Source: Mesorhabditis belari
Lineage: Eukaryota; Nematoda; Chromadorea; Rhabditida; Rhabditidae
Reading direction: 5' to 3'
DNA: 64,000 nt
NCBI GenBank assembly: GCA_958450365.1
Contig: CAUEEP010000926.1
Coordinates: 1,101,501 to 1,165,500, forward strand
Below the pieces are notes generated by a model. That model was not told the origin of the DNA and did no database searches. It worked only from the letters and a program-made list of their open reading frames with translations. The translations under genes and the position numbers were made by a program. Of the stretch, positions 1 to 13,000 are shown piece by piece (position 1 is the stretch's first letter; each line of letters starts with the position of its first letter).

Positions 1-268
1 TTGTAGACTTTTCCATCCTCTTCCACCATATCGGTTACTGTCTTAACGCCATCCTTGATAGATTCACTGCGAGCTAAAGTAAAAAATTTTAGCTTCTTGA
101 GTATTCTTTCAAAAGATACTTTCTTGTTCAACGGCTTCGGCCCAGCTTTCAATTGCCTCGGGAGCAGAGCTCAAACTAAAATTAAACCGTTTTGAATAGT
201 CAATCGAATACTTACAGATCAGCGGTCGCCATTTGTCGGTCTTCCTTTCAAACGTGGCAAGAAAACAC
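1..268 (-). CDS. eif-3.G: eIF3 subunit G, 5' part (runs off the window)
   Basis: N-terminal part of translation initiation factor eIF3g, an eIF3 subunit that helps 40S ribosome scanning. Minus-strand exons are 216-232 (start ATG 232-230), 120-175 and 1-73, continuing beyond the left edge; phases close across both short introns. The peptide begins MATADLLSSAPEAIESWAEA and later carries IKDGVKTVTDMVEEDGKVY. This matches the acidic SWAxxVE segment and the IKTVTEYKxDEDGKK segment of animal eIF3g. The RRM and zinc knuckle would lie outside the window. A TTTTTAG acceptor at 269-270 makes 233-268 a likely trans-spliced 5' UTR. The gene is divergent from folliculin. Family assignment rests on two short motifs. 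Confidence 0.8.
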
Positions 269-985
269 CTAAAAATAGAGTATTAAAGTAAAAAGAAGTC
301 GGAAAAAACAAAAACGAAACGAAAATTTCAAGTCAATTCGCAATTTGAGGGTGAGGAAATTCCGAATATTGCCCCAGTCTGCAGAGGCTTAGCGCTACGG
401 TAGCCGGGGTGCCTTTAAGGGAACAGTGTGCAGATCATGGGTCAATGTCTGTTGGCGAATTTTGGACCTTTGCCAACCCCTTTGGCCTCTATCCAGATAG
501 GCAAAAATCAGGTGTGCCACACAAATAATGGTATCAGTTCGCTAATTTGGCTTTGTTTTTGATCGCAGAATTGATTCCACGGGCGATGAGCTGGTCTGCT
601 AAATTTGCGATTGCTTGGAAACACTTTTAAGCGTTTAAAAATAAAAAATTTGAAATGAAAGCTCGTTTTCTTGTTGTTTCAGCTTTGAAAATGTTCTTGA
701 ATTTAATTTTTCTTTGAATTGATTCGTAAAAAATTCTCTGAATCAAAAAAATTCTGGAGCTATGTTTATCATTGAAAAATTGGCTTGCAAAATCCTTTTA
801 AACTTTGCTTTTTAACTTTAAACTTAAACTTCTAAACTAAAATTTTAAAGTTGTTCCCCTTTTCGCAAAAACAGAAATGATTTCAAAATAAAAACTTTAC
901 TTTCCTACCATATTTCATTTCCTTTTTTTGCACAAAGGTCATTTCTTAAAAATAACTAAAAATAAATAAGTTTCCCGTTTTTTCA
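269..985. other. divergent intergenic region eIF3g / folliculin
   Basis: About 715 bp between two divergently transcribed genes, so it should hold both promoters. The part at 355-540 is GC-richer and hairpin-rich (separate entry); 600-985 is AT-rich with no ORF of note. A TTTTTTCAG acceptor ends at 986 and is the likely trans-splice site for folliculin. Confidence 0.6.
355..540 (+). ncRNA. candidate structured non-coding RNA (strand uncertain)
   Basis: Four separate hairpins can be drawn by eye. GCCCC at 371 pairs with GGGG near 408, enclosing GGCT/AGCC. AACAG near 421 pairs with CTGTT near 452. TTGGC near 453 pairs with GCCAA near 475. GCCTcTATC pairs with GATAgGC around 485-502. An AATTTTGG sequence resembling an Sm site lies near 458, inside the third hairpin, and a T-run follows near 555. 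I could not match it to U1, U2, U4, U5, U6, SL, 7SK, SRP, RNase P/MRP or Y RNA. It might instead be a regulatory DNA region. Confidence 0.3.
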
Positions 986-986
986 G
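980..986 (+). promoter_or_regulatory. folliculin trans-splice acceptor
   Basis: A TTTTTTCAG tract ends at 986, 36 nt before the chosen ATG at 1023, with no upstream coding exon visible. In nematodes this is the usual place for spliced-leader addition. Confidence 0.55.
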
Positions 987-1022
987 TGAATATCTTTTCG
1001 GCTCTTTTTGGGTATTCGGCTT

Positions 1023-4000
1023 ATGCAAGCGGCGATCGCGCTGTGCCATTTCTGCGAGACGCACGGGCCGAGAGTTGTCATTACATGCCAACCGATACGG
1101 GAGTTTGTTTTTGCAATACTATTGCAATACAGTCATGGACAAAAGTCTTTACCCCTACCGAGGTCAGCTTTTAAAACGCAAAATTTTTCAACTTTTTAAC
1201 AAGTTTTAAAAATTGTTTTCAAAGCATTTTGTAGCATTTTTACTCTAGTTTTTATATCCCATAACCAAAAGAAACAACCATTTATTTTAGGCAAAAGAAC
1301 GACGTTAACAAAAAAAAACCCTCAAAACAGGTGGACAAAAGTCTTTACCCCTTTTCAACTTTTTATTTTCTTGCTGTTGTTTCGTTATTTTTCACATAAC
1401 AATGCTTTATTATTTTTTAATTCTAGCGATGCCTGGAGCCTATCTGACCACTCCCGACAAAGAAAAGATTGTGGAAGCAAGGAAACGAGGCGACAAAGTA
1501 AAAGATGTTGCGAGCGTATTCAAATGCAGCCCCCGAAACGGTGAAAAAGCTTTGCAAGAAAGAAAAGCGACTGGAATTCTTCACCGAGCATTCAAAACAG
1601 GTCGTTCACCCGTCACAACACCAAGAGAAGACAAGGTTCTAATTTTGGCCCACAAAAGGATCCAAATCTTAATGCTTCCGAGGGAGTCAGATTAATCAAG
1701 CATCAATTTAACAAGGACATCAATCGAAAGACATAAGCGGCGTTTGATTCATGCAGGATTGATGACTAGAAGACCTGCCAAGAAGGCCTGATGGTCGCCA
1801 AACACCGGAAGATTCGACTCGACTTTGCCGAGAAGTATGAAAGTTGGACAAGCAACGACTGGGCCAATGTCATCTTCACCGATGAATCGAAGATCAACCT
1901 TTTCAATCCCGACGGCAATCATTTGATCCGGAGACCTGTCGGACAACGATATAGCACCAAATACCTTCGTGCGACAGTCAAATTTGGTGGCGGATCAATC
2001 ATGTTGTGGGGTATAAGAAACTTTTATCTTTATGCCTATTGACTTTTTTCAGGAGCGATGACTAGAAGTTCACCAGGTCCGCTCGTTCTTCTCAATTCAA
2101 CTTTGGACGCTCAACGATACAAGGCGATTTTGGAGAACGATCTTCTTCCAATTGCGACCACAAAAATTGGACAAGGATGGTTGCTGTACCAGGACAACGC
2201 TCCATGCCACAAGTCGCAACTGCTAATGGGACGAGTTGTTCGCCTTGCCAACGGTGGTGGGGCCGTCTACCCGGATGGTTCGGATCGAATGGAGTTCAGC
2301 TCATCTGCTCCCCCCACAGTCCGGATTTGAACGTTATCGAACATTTGTGGGCGTTTTGAAGCTGAAATTGAAGGAAAACGCTCAATACCAAGATTGAGCT
2401 ATGGTACTTCATTCGACACGTCTGGACAAAGATCGGTCCTCAAATTTACAGGATTTGGTCGACTCGATGCCGAGAAGGATTCAAGCAATAATTTCATCCA
2501 AAGGAGGCCCTACCAAATATTAAAATACTCGGTTTTTTCTCACTTTTTGTTCGAGGGGTAAAGACTTTTGTCCACCTGTTTTGAGGGTTTTTTTTGTTAA
2601 CGTCGTTCTTTATTGCCTAAAATAAATGGTTGTTTCTTTTGGTTATGGGATATAAAAACTAGAGTAAAAATGCTACAAAATGCTTTGAAAACAATTTTTA
2701 AAACTTGTTAAAAAGTTGAAAAATTTTGCGTTTTAAAAGCTGACCTCGGTAGGGGTAAAGACTTTTGTCCATGACTGTAATTCAATTTTCAAATACTCAT
2801 TGCAATACTCGATATCTTGATTGATGATCGAAGAAACCATGAAAATATTCTTGGCCTCAATAATTCAAATTTGTTCAGTGCCTCGAACTCGCAAATTTTC
2901 CCCGAAAACTCGGATCGAGGCCTTCATTCTCCATGCGAGCCGAGCACGAGTGGAGCCACGTCGCCGACCGTTAGTTTTTTATTTCTATTAAAATTTTCTA
3001 TTAATTTCTATTTCCATTAACGAATATCCACAGATTTTCTGCTCAAAAAGTTATCTCAATTTGCATTTAAGCAACCTAGCGTAGTACCTGGCACCTCCAG
3101 TGTTTTAGTTTTAGTTTTATTTTTCATTTAGGCACCTGCAGACAATTGTTACAGTAGTATTAAAGGATTTAAAATCATTAAACCGATCCAGGAGCCCCCG
3201 AAATACTACGGTGACAACTTGACGGTTGTCGAGGATCCCGATGCCCGTTGTGATGCGTGTACATCATTAGGAACGACTAGTTATCTCCTCTCAAATGATC
3301 ATTTAACGAGGACGAGTTATATCAGCTCACAGGTAGGCTTTACAGAGAAATTAAAGTTCTACTTGATTTTCTAGGTGGCATTCAGCGAGATCGTGCTCGA
3401 TAGAATACGCACATCTTGTCTTCGCTCGTTGAGTTATGAAATATCGATACCCCAGCTCTCCTTAACTCAAAAGGGACCGTTGAAAGGTGAGGAAAAGCTT
3501 GAAACTTTTAAATTTTAAAAACCTAGTACGATAGAAGCACTGTAATCTGTTCTGTAAGCTAAAAACGTGAAAATTTTGGTATTTACTATTGAATTTTGCC
3601 AAAGTTGTGAATTTGAAACCAAACAGGTTATTTTGTATATATTTATATATGTTGTCAATAATATATTTTTACTTAACCTTTCCTTTTTTAGATGTAAACG
3701 CTTCTTCATCAAAAACGAGCAATGATCAAAATGAGGTTTGTTCTGTCTTATCAATGGTTATATGCTGATTAGAATTATCCGATCAGAAACGAATTTGATA
3801 ATTCGATTAATTCAAAAATGCTCACAATTTCCTCAAAAACGATTTCAGGATGGAAAAGACGATGGAAACATTTTCTATGGTGATTCTGAGCACGGGTACA
3901 CGTTTGCGCTCACATTTCGGTAAGTGCTTTGAGATTTGAAAGTGTGAGTGAATGGCAGTCATGGCGATCAGAATTGAAGCTTTGAATTGAAGCTTTGAAT

Positions 4001-7000
4001 TGAAGCTTTGAATTGAAGCTTTGAATTGAATAAGTGCAAGCTTTTTTGGATCAAGTGTGACATTTTCCATTAACATTTTGAAATTTCAGAATACCGGACA
4101 CAAAAGCGCGAGGTCTCCAAAGGCTTTACTCCCTTCTTGTCGTCTCAAATGATCCCACTTTTTTGCTCAACAGTCACGATTTCTTTCTGCAAGCTCTTCG
4201 ATCGATCAAGGATAAATTACGGGTGGGGGAAAATAAATTAACTGGCTAATTAGTTTGTAAATCTACTGTTAAATTAGAAAAACTAACTTCATCTTATCTC
4301 AATTTTAGTCTCTGGCCATGGAAACGTTTCGACGGGAGAACCAACAAATGCGTGAAGCCGAGGAGCCGTTAAGACCCGAGAATGCATCGAGAATCAGTCG
4401 ATTACCGCCAAATCTCATCTCAAGAAGGGTACGATTGTTTTACATAAAGATATTGTAGCTTTCAGAATCTCATTTTACTACAGTAGTCGACTGATTCGTT
4501 TTCGAAAACAAAATAACTACTATATTCTTGGCTTTAGTTTTTATTTAATCTATCAACTTTTGATTTTTGACTTTTGATTTGTTTCTTTTCATAAAAAAGA
4601 TGCAAAAAGATGAATAGATTGGATAAAACTAGAGACAAGATAACGAAGTTGACACGCTTTAGAAAAATCAGTAGTCAAAGATAGTGAGAGAAGATATTGG
4701 AACAAGACAGTACAGTCTTTCTCAAAAAAGCTTCAATAAGGCTAAAAACTAGGTTACTAGGAAGAAAATTGAGATAACAATGCATATCAACAAATACAAA
4801 CTTTAGATAAGTCTCGATACAAAACGAACATTACAAACGATCACCGGAGACGAGGAGATCTGGATTCGACTGCATCGGTGAGACACTTTTGACACTTGAG
4901 TCTCCGCCTTTAAGAGCCTTTTATCTAATCGCTTGATGTCTAGCGCACTAAGTGTTCTCTCTAATACACACTTCTTGTGTCCTACTCTCGGTATCGTCAA
5001 TGAGAGAGAGAGAGCACATTCGTGTGTGGTCCCCTTCAAATTTCCATTTATTTTTCTTCTTCTCCATCTCCATCCAAACGTTCCTTTCTATTTACACCTC
5101 AGTGTTTTTATGTCTTTTTCGCTCTTTTTCGCTTCTTTTCAACTCCCATTATTTGCATTTTTTATGCTTTTCTCAATACACTCGGCGGGCCGGGCTGAGC
5201 TGTTTGCGACGACGAGTCGATTTTTGCGTGTATAGAAATCTTTCTCAATTTTGTAGCGAATGACCGTTGGCTTGTTTTTAAAAATAGAATAACTTTCACA
5301 TTTCTACATCAATCCTAATATAATGCAATAGGTCAAGTTAAGTCCTAGTTCTTGTTTTTAGCTACAGTACAAGAGAGCTACAATATGAAATATTTTCAAT
5401 AACTATGAGCTCAGGGTTGTTCCTAGACCTAAATTTCTAGTCTAAGACAAACCAAAGCTTTTTTATCAAAGGCTTTTCGTGACTTGACTAGGTTTTGGCT
5501 TTTACTGTTAGAATCGGAACTAGCTGAGATCAGACGAACATAGATTGAACAAATACTAAAGTCAGGTCTTACGGTAGTCGATAGGAACACATACTCTAAT
5601 CAGAAATCTTCCCACCATTAAGCGATGGGTAAAGTTAAGTTCTAGTTTTTGTTTTTAGCTACAGTACAAGACCCGAGTATCTTAGCACTTATTAGTGCCA
5701 AACTTATCAAGAATCCAGCTCTCTTTCAATTATTTAATTTTTCAAATTCCCTTGATCATCTGATAGTTCTTTATCATTGTACTTGTCCATTTCAACATGA
5801 TCTTCGTCTCTTCAAATCACCCCTCATTCCTTCAATTCTCCTCCAATCCGATCCTTTCAATTTCGTATCCATTTCAGTCGTAAACATCACCGAAATTTCC
5901 TTCCCCCATTTCAACTAGTTTTTACGACGTGTAATTGTCGTTTTTGTCGTGGGGCGAGAAAATTTTCGTTTTGACGAGTGCCCGGCGAACGGCTTTTTTG
6001 CGAGCTGCTTGAGAAATTTGCCTCGTTTCGCAAAAAATTTCCTTCCTTTCAACGCGAGTTTTTCTCAGTACCAATTTATTTCAACATCATTTTTCAAGAG
6101 TTGTCTGGTAATTCGAACTTGAACTTTTGATGTCAGAGTCAAAGTAATTGCGAAGTTACTGTAATAGTAATACTTTTTGAGCTACGATAAGTGTTCAATG
6201 GATTACGGTAACTGGGTTGGCATAAGTTGAAGATAACGCACAAGGTTACTTAAAGCACTAAACTCCATAAGTATACAATGGATAGGAGAGTTGTCAACGA
6301 GTTAATTAGTTGATTAGAGTAGGTTGGGTAGGGTTGAGATGGCTTAAAATAGCGCATAAAGTGACTTTAAATCCCCATTCTCAATACAAAATCTTTCAGT
6401 TGACCTAAAGGACTATTTTAATGCCAGTACAATTTACAATTAGTACTTTAGTTATTGACAGATCACCTGATCGTTTGTAAATGTAATTGTAAAGTTTAGC
6501 AGTAAGCCTACTTATAGAAGTTCTACTTATAGAAGTTCTACCTATAGAAGTTCTAATTATAGAATAATTTTCCGCTGATTTCATTGGTTATTGGTCCCAA
6601 TCTATGTAGAGCCAGATACAGATCGAATTCTAACTACCTCAATTGTTTCCCCAACGATCTTTACCCCTTTCCATTCTGCGAATTGATCTTGTTCTCAAAA
6701 GATCCCTTCTCATGTTCTCAAACAATCCACTCCCCGCTTTTGCTTTTCCTCGATGACACCGATACAGCCCATCGCCTTCTTTCCCCAACAAACATAGGTC
6801 TCGTGTTTTGTTAGGAGAAATGGCGCTGAGTATTGCCTTTATAGATGACTTGGCACAGTAACAGTCACATACGAATGATGACTTTTCTAAAGTTTGAGCA
6901 ATTTTGAAACTATCGTAAAGCAAATTATCGTAACCTTAGCTCTACTTTTTTATCGAATAAGATACGGTAGTTTCGCCACCTTTTAGAAACAAAGACACGC

Positions 7001-10000
7001 ACAGAGCACAGTAGGACTTGACAAAATCAAAAGACGCAAACGATTCAGTAATACTTGATGGTTTTTTTTTCTTTTCGATCTCAAACAAAGCCCATTTTTG
7101 CACAATAACTGATGCAATGGATGGCACATAAAGGGAAAAAAAGGGAAGAAGAAGAAAAAAAAAAGAGATGTGAATACATTCAAGTAACATGAGCACGAGA
7201 ATCTGAGTTGAGTAATGGATGAGAGAAGAGAGAAACCCGAGAATCACCGCCTTTCTTTTCTTTCCTCAAAACAAAAACTCTTTTGATCTTCACCGCATGT
7301 AATTTACGCGTGTTAGCGGTCGCATTTTTTCTCTCTCGAGCGTTCTGTGGAAAAAAAAAACGGTGATTTACACGATTTTCCCCTTCAATCACACTCTCCA
7401 TGTTTTTGTGGAAAGTTCGATAGAGAACAATCCGCGTTCTTTTCGATTTGATATTTCGATTTGATGCCCTAGATTTGAATCTATTTTTAGCAGATTGTTT
7501 TCTTTTACATTTTGTAAAAGGTTCGCTTGCGGCTGTGGAAAAAACTACCGTAATCCAGCTGTAACTGTAATCGATTATGTTACTGTAATCGATTATGACA
7601 AGCTACCGTATTAAGGCTGTGGAAAAAAACTATCGTAATTCAGCAGTGTAAATGTTAGTAATCCGGGTGTGAGCTAACGTAAACTGGCTATAGAAAAACT
7701 ACAGTAATTTGGTTGGAAAATCTGCCGTCATCAGGCTTTGAAAAATTTGAATTCAAGTATTTCAGTCTATATGAAGTCAGTAGTCCCAATTAATGATCTG
7801 GATCATTAATTGGGATACGGTAGCTTTCGAGCGCACCTTTTAAAAAAAACAAGCGAATGTATGAAAACCTTTAAATCAATAATTTCCCAACTTTCGACGC
7901 TAGTCCCATTATTCCAGCTATCGTATTATTTCAATCGTACAATAAGACAGAGATCACGATAAACGAAAAGGGGAAACGTTTGTGAAAGAGCGACGGGGAT
8001 CGACGCCAGCCGAAATTTGCATTTCTTTTCTCGTGCAATCGGCCTTTCGTTGTTTGTGTTTGCGCAGATGCTAGTGTGCATTTCCTTTCAGCCGTTTCCC
8101 CAGCTCTTTTCTCCTTTTTCTTTCAACGATCGGTGCGAGGTGTCGTTTTTGGAATGGAAAAGGAAAGAGTTCTAAGGGAAAGGGCTGCCACGAAGGAAAG
8201 CTCAATGGAAGAATGGGACTTGAAAGGGTTTAGATAAAGAAGAGGGGTGTCAAGAGATGCATTAAGTAACTAGAGAAGATAGCCAGATAGTTTTATCTAT
8301 CTCTTTCTGTACTACGAGATGGGTCAGGCTTCTTTTTGGATTTAGATACGGTATGCTCAAATTTGACTCATAAAAGTTGACAGGACAGTTACATAGCTTA
8401 CTTTTGAAGCTCTAGAGAGCATTTTTTGAGATCAAGGATATCTCAACCAGTCTATAGAGCCAATCTGGTCAGAACCAGGCCAAAAGCTGGCGACAGGCTT
8501 GGGCAGAACTTACAGTAAGATATGGTTTTGAAGCTTGTGATCAAGTGGTAAAAAGTTCTGATTAGAAAAACATAGTAGAACTGCACGTAGTCTCTCAAAA
8601 GGGCTTCTAAGGGGGCTGCCACGCACTCCTCTTCTTACAGAAGATTCAAAAGAGTGTCGAAGAAGGCGAAGGAGTGCGTGTGTTGTTTGTTTGGGCTTTT
8701 GTGCGCCCAGTTCTCTTCTTTTCCTTTCTTTTTCTTTCTTTTCCTTTCTTTTCTTTACCTTCTCACAAACAACTGCATTTCCCCCTTTTGCCCCAATTGC
8801 TCTTCTTTTCCCCTTTTCTACAGGTCGATGATCGAAGATCACCACCATCAAAATCCCAAGCACACTCTAGCCTCCATATTGGACTCATCTCGTTTTCTTT
8901 TCCGTTTTGTGGTCCCATATTTTGCATGTTTTGACTGTCGAATCATCAAAACAATGAAAACAATTAAACAAAAGAGCTGGGGTACGAAAAGCGTAAACAA
9001 GTGCCGATGAAGCGAAAATATGGAGAAGAAGAAAGGCTAGAGAGGAGATTTGTACGGTAGACTGTACTTTGATTGTAGTCGAAATGAGATTGAGGGCAAC
9101 AAACTGGGCTTAGTCTCTTGTACAGAATGCACAAACTCATTGCAACTTTGCACTGTAGATTCTGGTCCTGGTCCGGCTTTATTAGCACACAAAAAGTCGT
9201 AAACCACTAGAAATCGGGCCTAGCCCTAGCCGGCCTACCTGGGCTGACTCTGGCCTTGGTTTGCTTGCCTGGTCTGTTTTACAGACTCTAATCTCATATC
9301 TAACATTATCGTATCAAAATTCTGTCCAAGAAAAAGGATCTACTTTGCATGATTTTGATTGACAAAGCACAACTACAGTACACCAGTAAATAAACCACAT
9401 TCGTATAGTAAATGAGAGTAAAATTTTCTATTAGATCTGTTAGCTGAAAAGATTTAAAAAAAATTAAAAATCTTGATGTTTCCCTTAAAATCTTGATGTT
9501 TCCTTTAAAATCTTGATGTTTTCCTTAAAGCCTTGATGTTTCTCCTTTCCCCTTTCTCCTCATATCAAAGAGTTTTTCTTTCCCTTTTCTCATCCTTTCC
9601 ACCGATATGACCGAAGAATCGTTGATCGCTATTTCTAACGACTCGTCATTTTCACACCTCCCCTCTTGCCTCTTATCAATCGCTCCTTTTGCACGCATCC
9701 TCTCTTTTCCCTATTTCGCTTTTTCTTTAAATCTTTGCAAAAAAAAAATCCAAGTTCTAATTAGTAACCTCAACAAAATGAATAGCCGGCCTACCTGGGC
9801 TGACTCTGGCCTTGGTTTGCTTGCCTGGTCTGTCTTACAGACTCTAATCTCATATCTAACATTATCGTAACAAGATTCTGTCCAAGAAATCTCCAAATGA
9901 TTCCCCAACCCTGAAAACCCCCGGTTTTCTATTTTGCACTAACTTACAACAGATCACTTTTCAAGTTCAGCTTGTAAACCCTCATTTTCCCCAGATTAGC

Positions 10001-13000
10001 TGTTAGCATTAGCTCATTTTGAAGTTTGATCTAACATTTTTGTTGTTACTCAATATCTTCTTTTTGTATTTTCTAGAAATCAAAAGAAAATGATTTGATT
10101 TGATCTGATTTGCGCCTTTTTACCTCTCGATCTTCACAATATTCTATACCGTATCCAACAGCAACAAATAAATCTCATCGAAAGAATACCCTAAATCAAA
10201 ATAGGGTTCATTTTTTATTGTCGTCCAAATTTAGCTCTTTTATTTTATAGAACAACCGATTCTTTCTATTAAACGAGTCTCAAAATAGGCAATATTTACC
10301 TCGAGCTTTTCTATATTTTCAAAAAAATATTTTCTCCTCTGTTTTCTATATTTTCTATATTATTTTTCTGATAGCGGTTAGTTGTTAGTTTGTACTTTTC
10401 GATGGAAATGTCTTTTTTTTTTTGCCGACAAACAAAATGTCGATTATAAATAACGGGGAGAGGAGACCTTTTTGGGGAAAGCAATGAGTGAGTGATGAAT
10501 TTCTGTGTATTTCTAAAAGATTATTCATCATTTCAATAGAAAAGATAGCTTTTAAAATAATATAGAAATCGATAACAAAATAAAGATATAGGGAATATAA
10601 GCACGATTATTATTGGTTATGGTATCTAAGACGGGTACTTTAGTCAGTTAGTCAGTTAAAGTAACCTAAAGGCTAACCGCTAGAGTAATCCAAATCGACT
10701 TCAGTAGTCTAAATCGACTTCAGTAGTCCAAATCGACTTCAGTAGTTCAAGCCGGCTACAGTAATCTAACTCTCTTTCTTTCTAGCGTACGTTTTAGCGC
10801 AAAATAGAAAACGAACTTTCACTGACTCTCTTCAAAAGTGCCAGTAAACTTGTTCTTTTTTTGTAACTTTTATTTAGGACTAACTAGTCCAACTGTGGCA
10901 TAAAAAGTCACTTTTCTAAATCAACTTTCACCTTTCAATTTCCCCACATCAATTAACTCAATGTACAGCATGGTCCAGCATTTTTGTTACTCGAAATTCT
11001 CTCAGACTAATTTGGGTATTCCCAAGTCATTGCAATGTTTGAGGAAAAGATTTTCGGGGATGTTTCGAGAAGGTTTCCCTTTCCCCATCCCTCGATTATC
11101 ACCTCTTTCAGTGCTTTCTCGAATCTTCCCCATCGCACTTTTCGCTCAAATTTGGTGTGAACAAAAAATTCCTTTCTCACCCCGGGGCCCGATTGCATCA
11201 TTGGGATAAATCTTGATCAACCTGTTCTGACAAAGATCTCATCTTTCTTTTCGTTCTTTGTCAATGACGAAATTTCTTTACTTTTTTAGAGGCTAGTACT
11301 TTGATTTTTGAAACAATCTTTACACTTTAAGAAATTCAAATTGGAGATGCGAAAGCTGTGTAAATGTTGCCTTTTTGATTGGCGGATTTTCGAATTATTG
11401 TGTGCTTTTGACGGCAAAAAAAGAAAAATGGATAGAGTTGCGAAATTTCACGAAAGAATTTAGATATTCTGTTTTTGTGCGTCTAGAATAAAGAATGCGA
11501 ATAAACAAAGCACAAAGTAGAGATTTATTATTAGAAAAAAAAAGCAGATGATTAATCAACAAGTAAAACTACCGTAGATATCTTAGTTTTCGAAAGTTTT
11601 CGAAAGTTTACACGTTTTAGGAAACGAATCAATTCAGAGAGGCTACAATCTTTAAACAAATACTTTTCAATATAAATACAATCTATTACATGTGTCTCAT
11701 TGTCTCAGATATTACGATAGTTTCGATCTTAACTTCATATATTAAAGATTTAAATATATAACTCTAGCAGTTTATCTGTAATTATAAGACCCCGCCCATT
11801 GTCTGTCTGTCTTTTCCCTTTCTTTCCCTTTCTTTCCCTTCCTTTTTCTTCTTTTCCCCAAGCCACGCCTACTCTTTTTTTCTGAATGTCCGAGAGAGAT
11901 TGCCGCTTTTTCCCATTCTGACACCCTACACTATTTTATTCCTCAATATTTTTGCTTCTTCCTCTTCTACTTCTTCTTCTACTTCTTCTCTTCTTCTTCT
12001 TCTTACCTGCTTACCAGTATACCCACATTTTATTGTACCTTCAAATAGTACATTTTTAGAAATACCTTTATTTTATCGTACTTTCAAATGAATATCGAGA
12101 ATTAGTTATGATCGTTTGAGACTGGTTGAGTGGTTAAGTTTTTTTAAGGCTATGTATATCCTAGTTAAGTACATATCCTAGTTAAGTACATAGCCTGGTT
12201 AAGTACAAATCTTGGTTAAGTGCATAGCCTGGTTAAGTACAAATCTTGGCTAAGTGCATAGCCTACTGACTGTTCTGTTATTAGTAACTGTTAGTACTTA
12301 AATTTTACCAAGCAACTCCAACCGGCTATCTCATCAGCTTTTGCCCAAAGATCTGTAAAAACGCTCTAAGTTATTCTAAAACTTTATTCATTCTGTACAT
12401 GTATCCTTGTTTAAAGTATTTATGTATAGAAAGAAGAAATGAAGATGGAGTGAAGGGGGTTGAGGGTTGAGCTCCCATCTAAGCCTCTCCTCTTTCTTTC
12501 TTGCTTTCCCTTCTTCATCGTTTCCTAGCTATCGACTCTCTCCTTCAAAAAGCTTCTCACAAATCAATAATATTTACATGTATATTCATTTTTGCTTTAT
12601 TAATATAACTAGGTGATCTTCTCTAGCACTTGTTCTTTACATTTATTTACATTTATCCATTGTCTAATGGATATAATCATCATCTTGTATCCCGATCGTT
12701 TCTTTTTATATGTTACAGTTACAGTAAGAAGTTACAGTTACAGTAATTCTCCTTTCCAAATGAACTACCATTCTACTCTTGAGTTTTCTTATATACCTAG
12801 ACTCCTATATACCTAGACTCCTATATACCTATACTCCTATATACCTAGACTCCTATATACCTATACTCCTATATACCTAGACTCCTATATACCTAGACTC
12901 CTATATACCTATACTCCTATATACCTATACTCCTATATACCTAGACTCCTATATACCTATACTCCCAATCCTTTGTCGAACATGCAAATATCATCTACCG

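Noticed and set aside
340..420. Resemblance of GAGGAAATTCCG to RNase P conserved region I
   Set aside because: Only a short match; no other RNase P motifs or length.
1008..1022. Upstream TTG start for folliculin
   Set aside because: The ATG at 1023 aligns exactly with the family N-terminus; the TTG would add five residues with no support.
8510..9188. Several overlapping 74-118 aa ORFs in the folliculin intron
   Set aside because: Pyrimidine-rich simple composition on one strand and its shadow on the other; no domain or consistent exon structure.
12786..12968. Possible CRISPR-like array
   Set aside because: Units are contiguous without unique spacers, in eukaryotic DNA.
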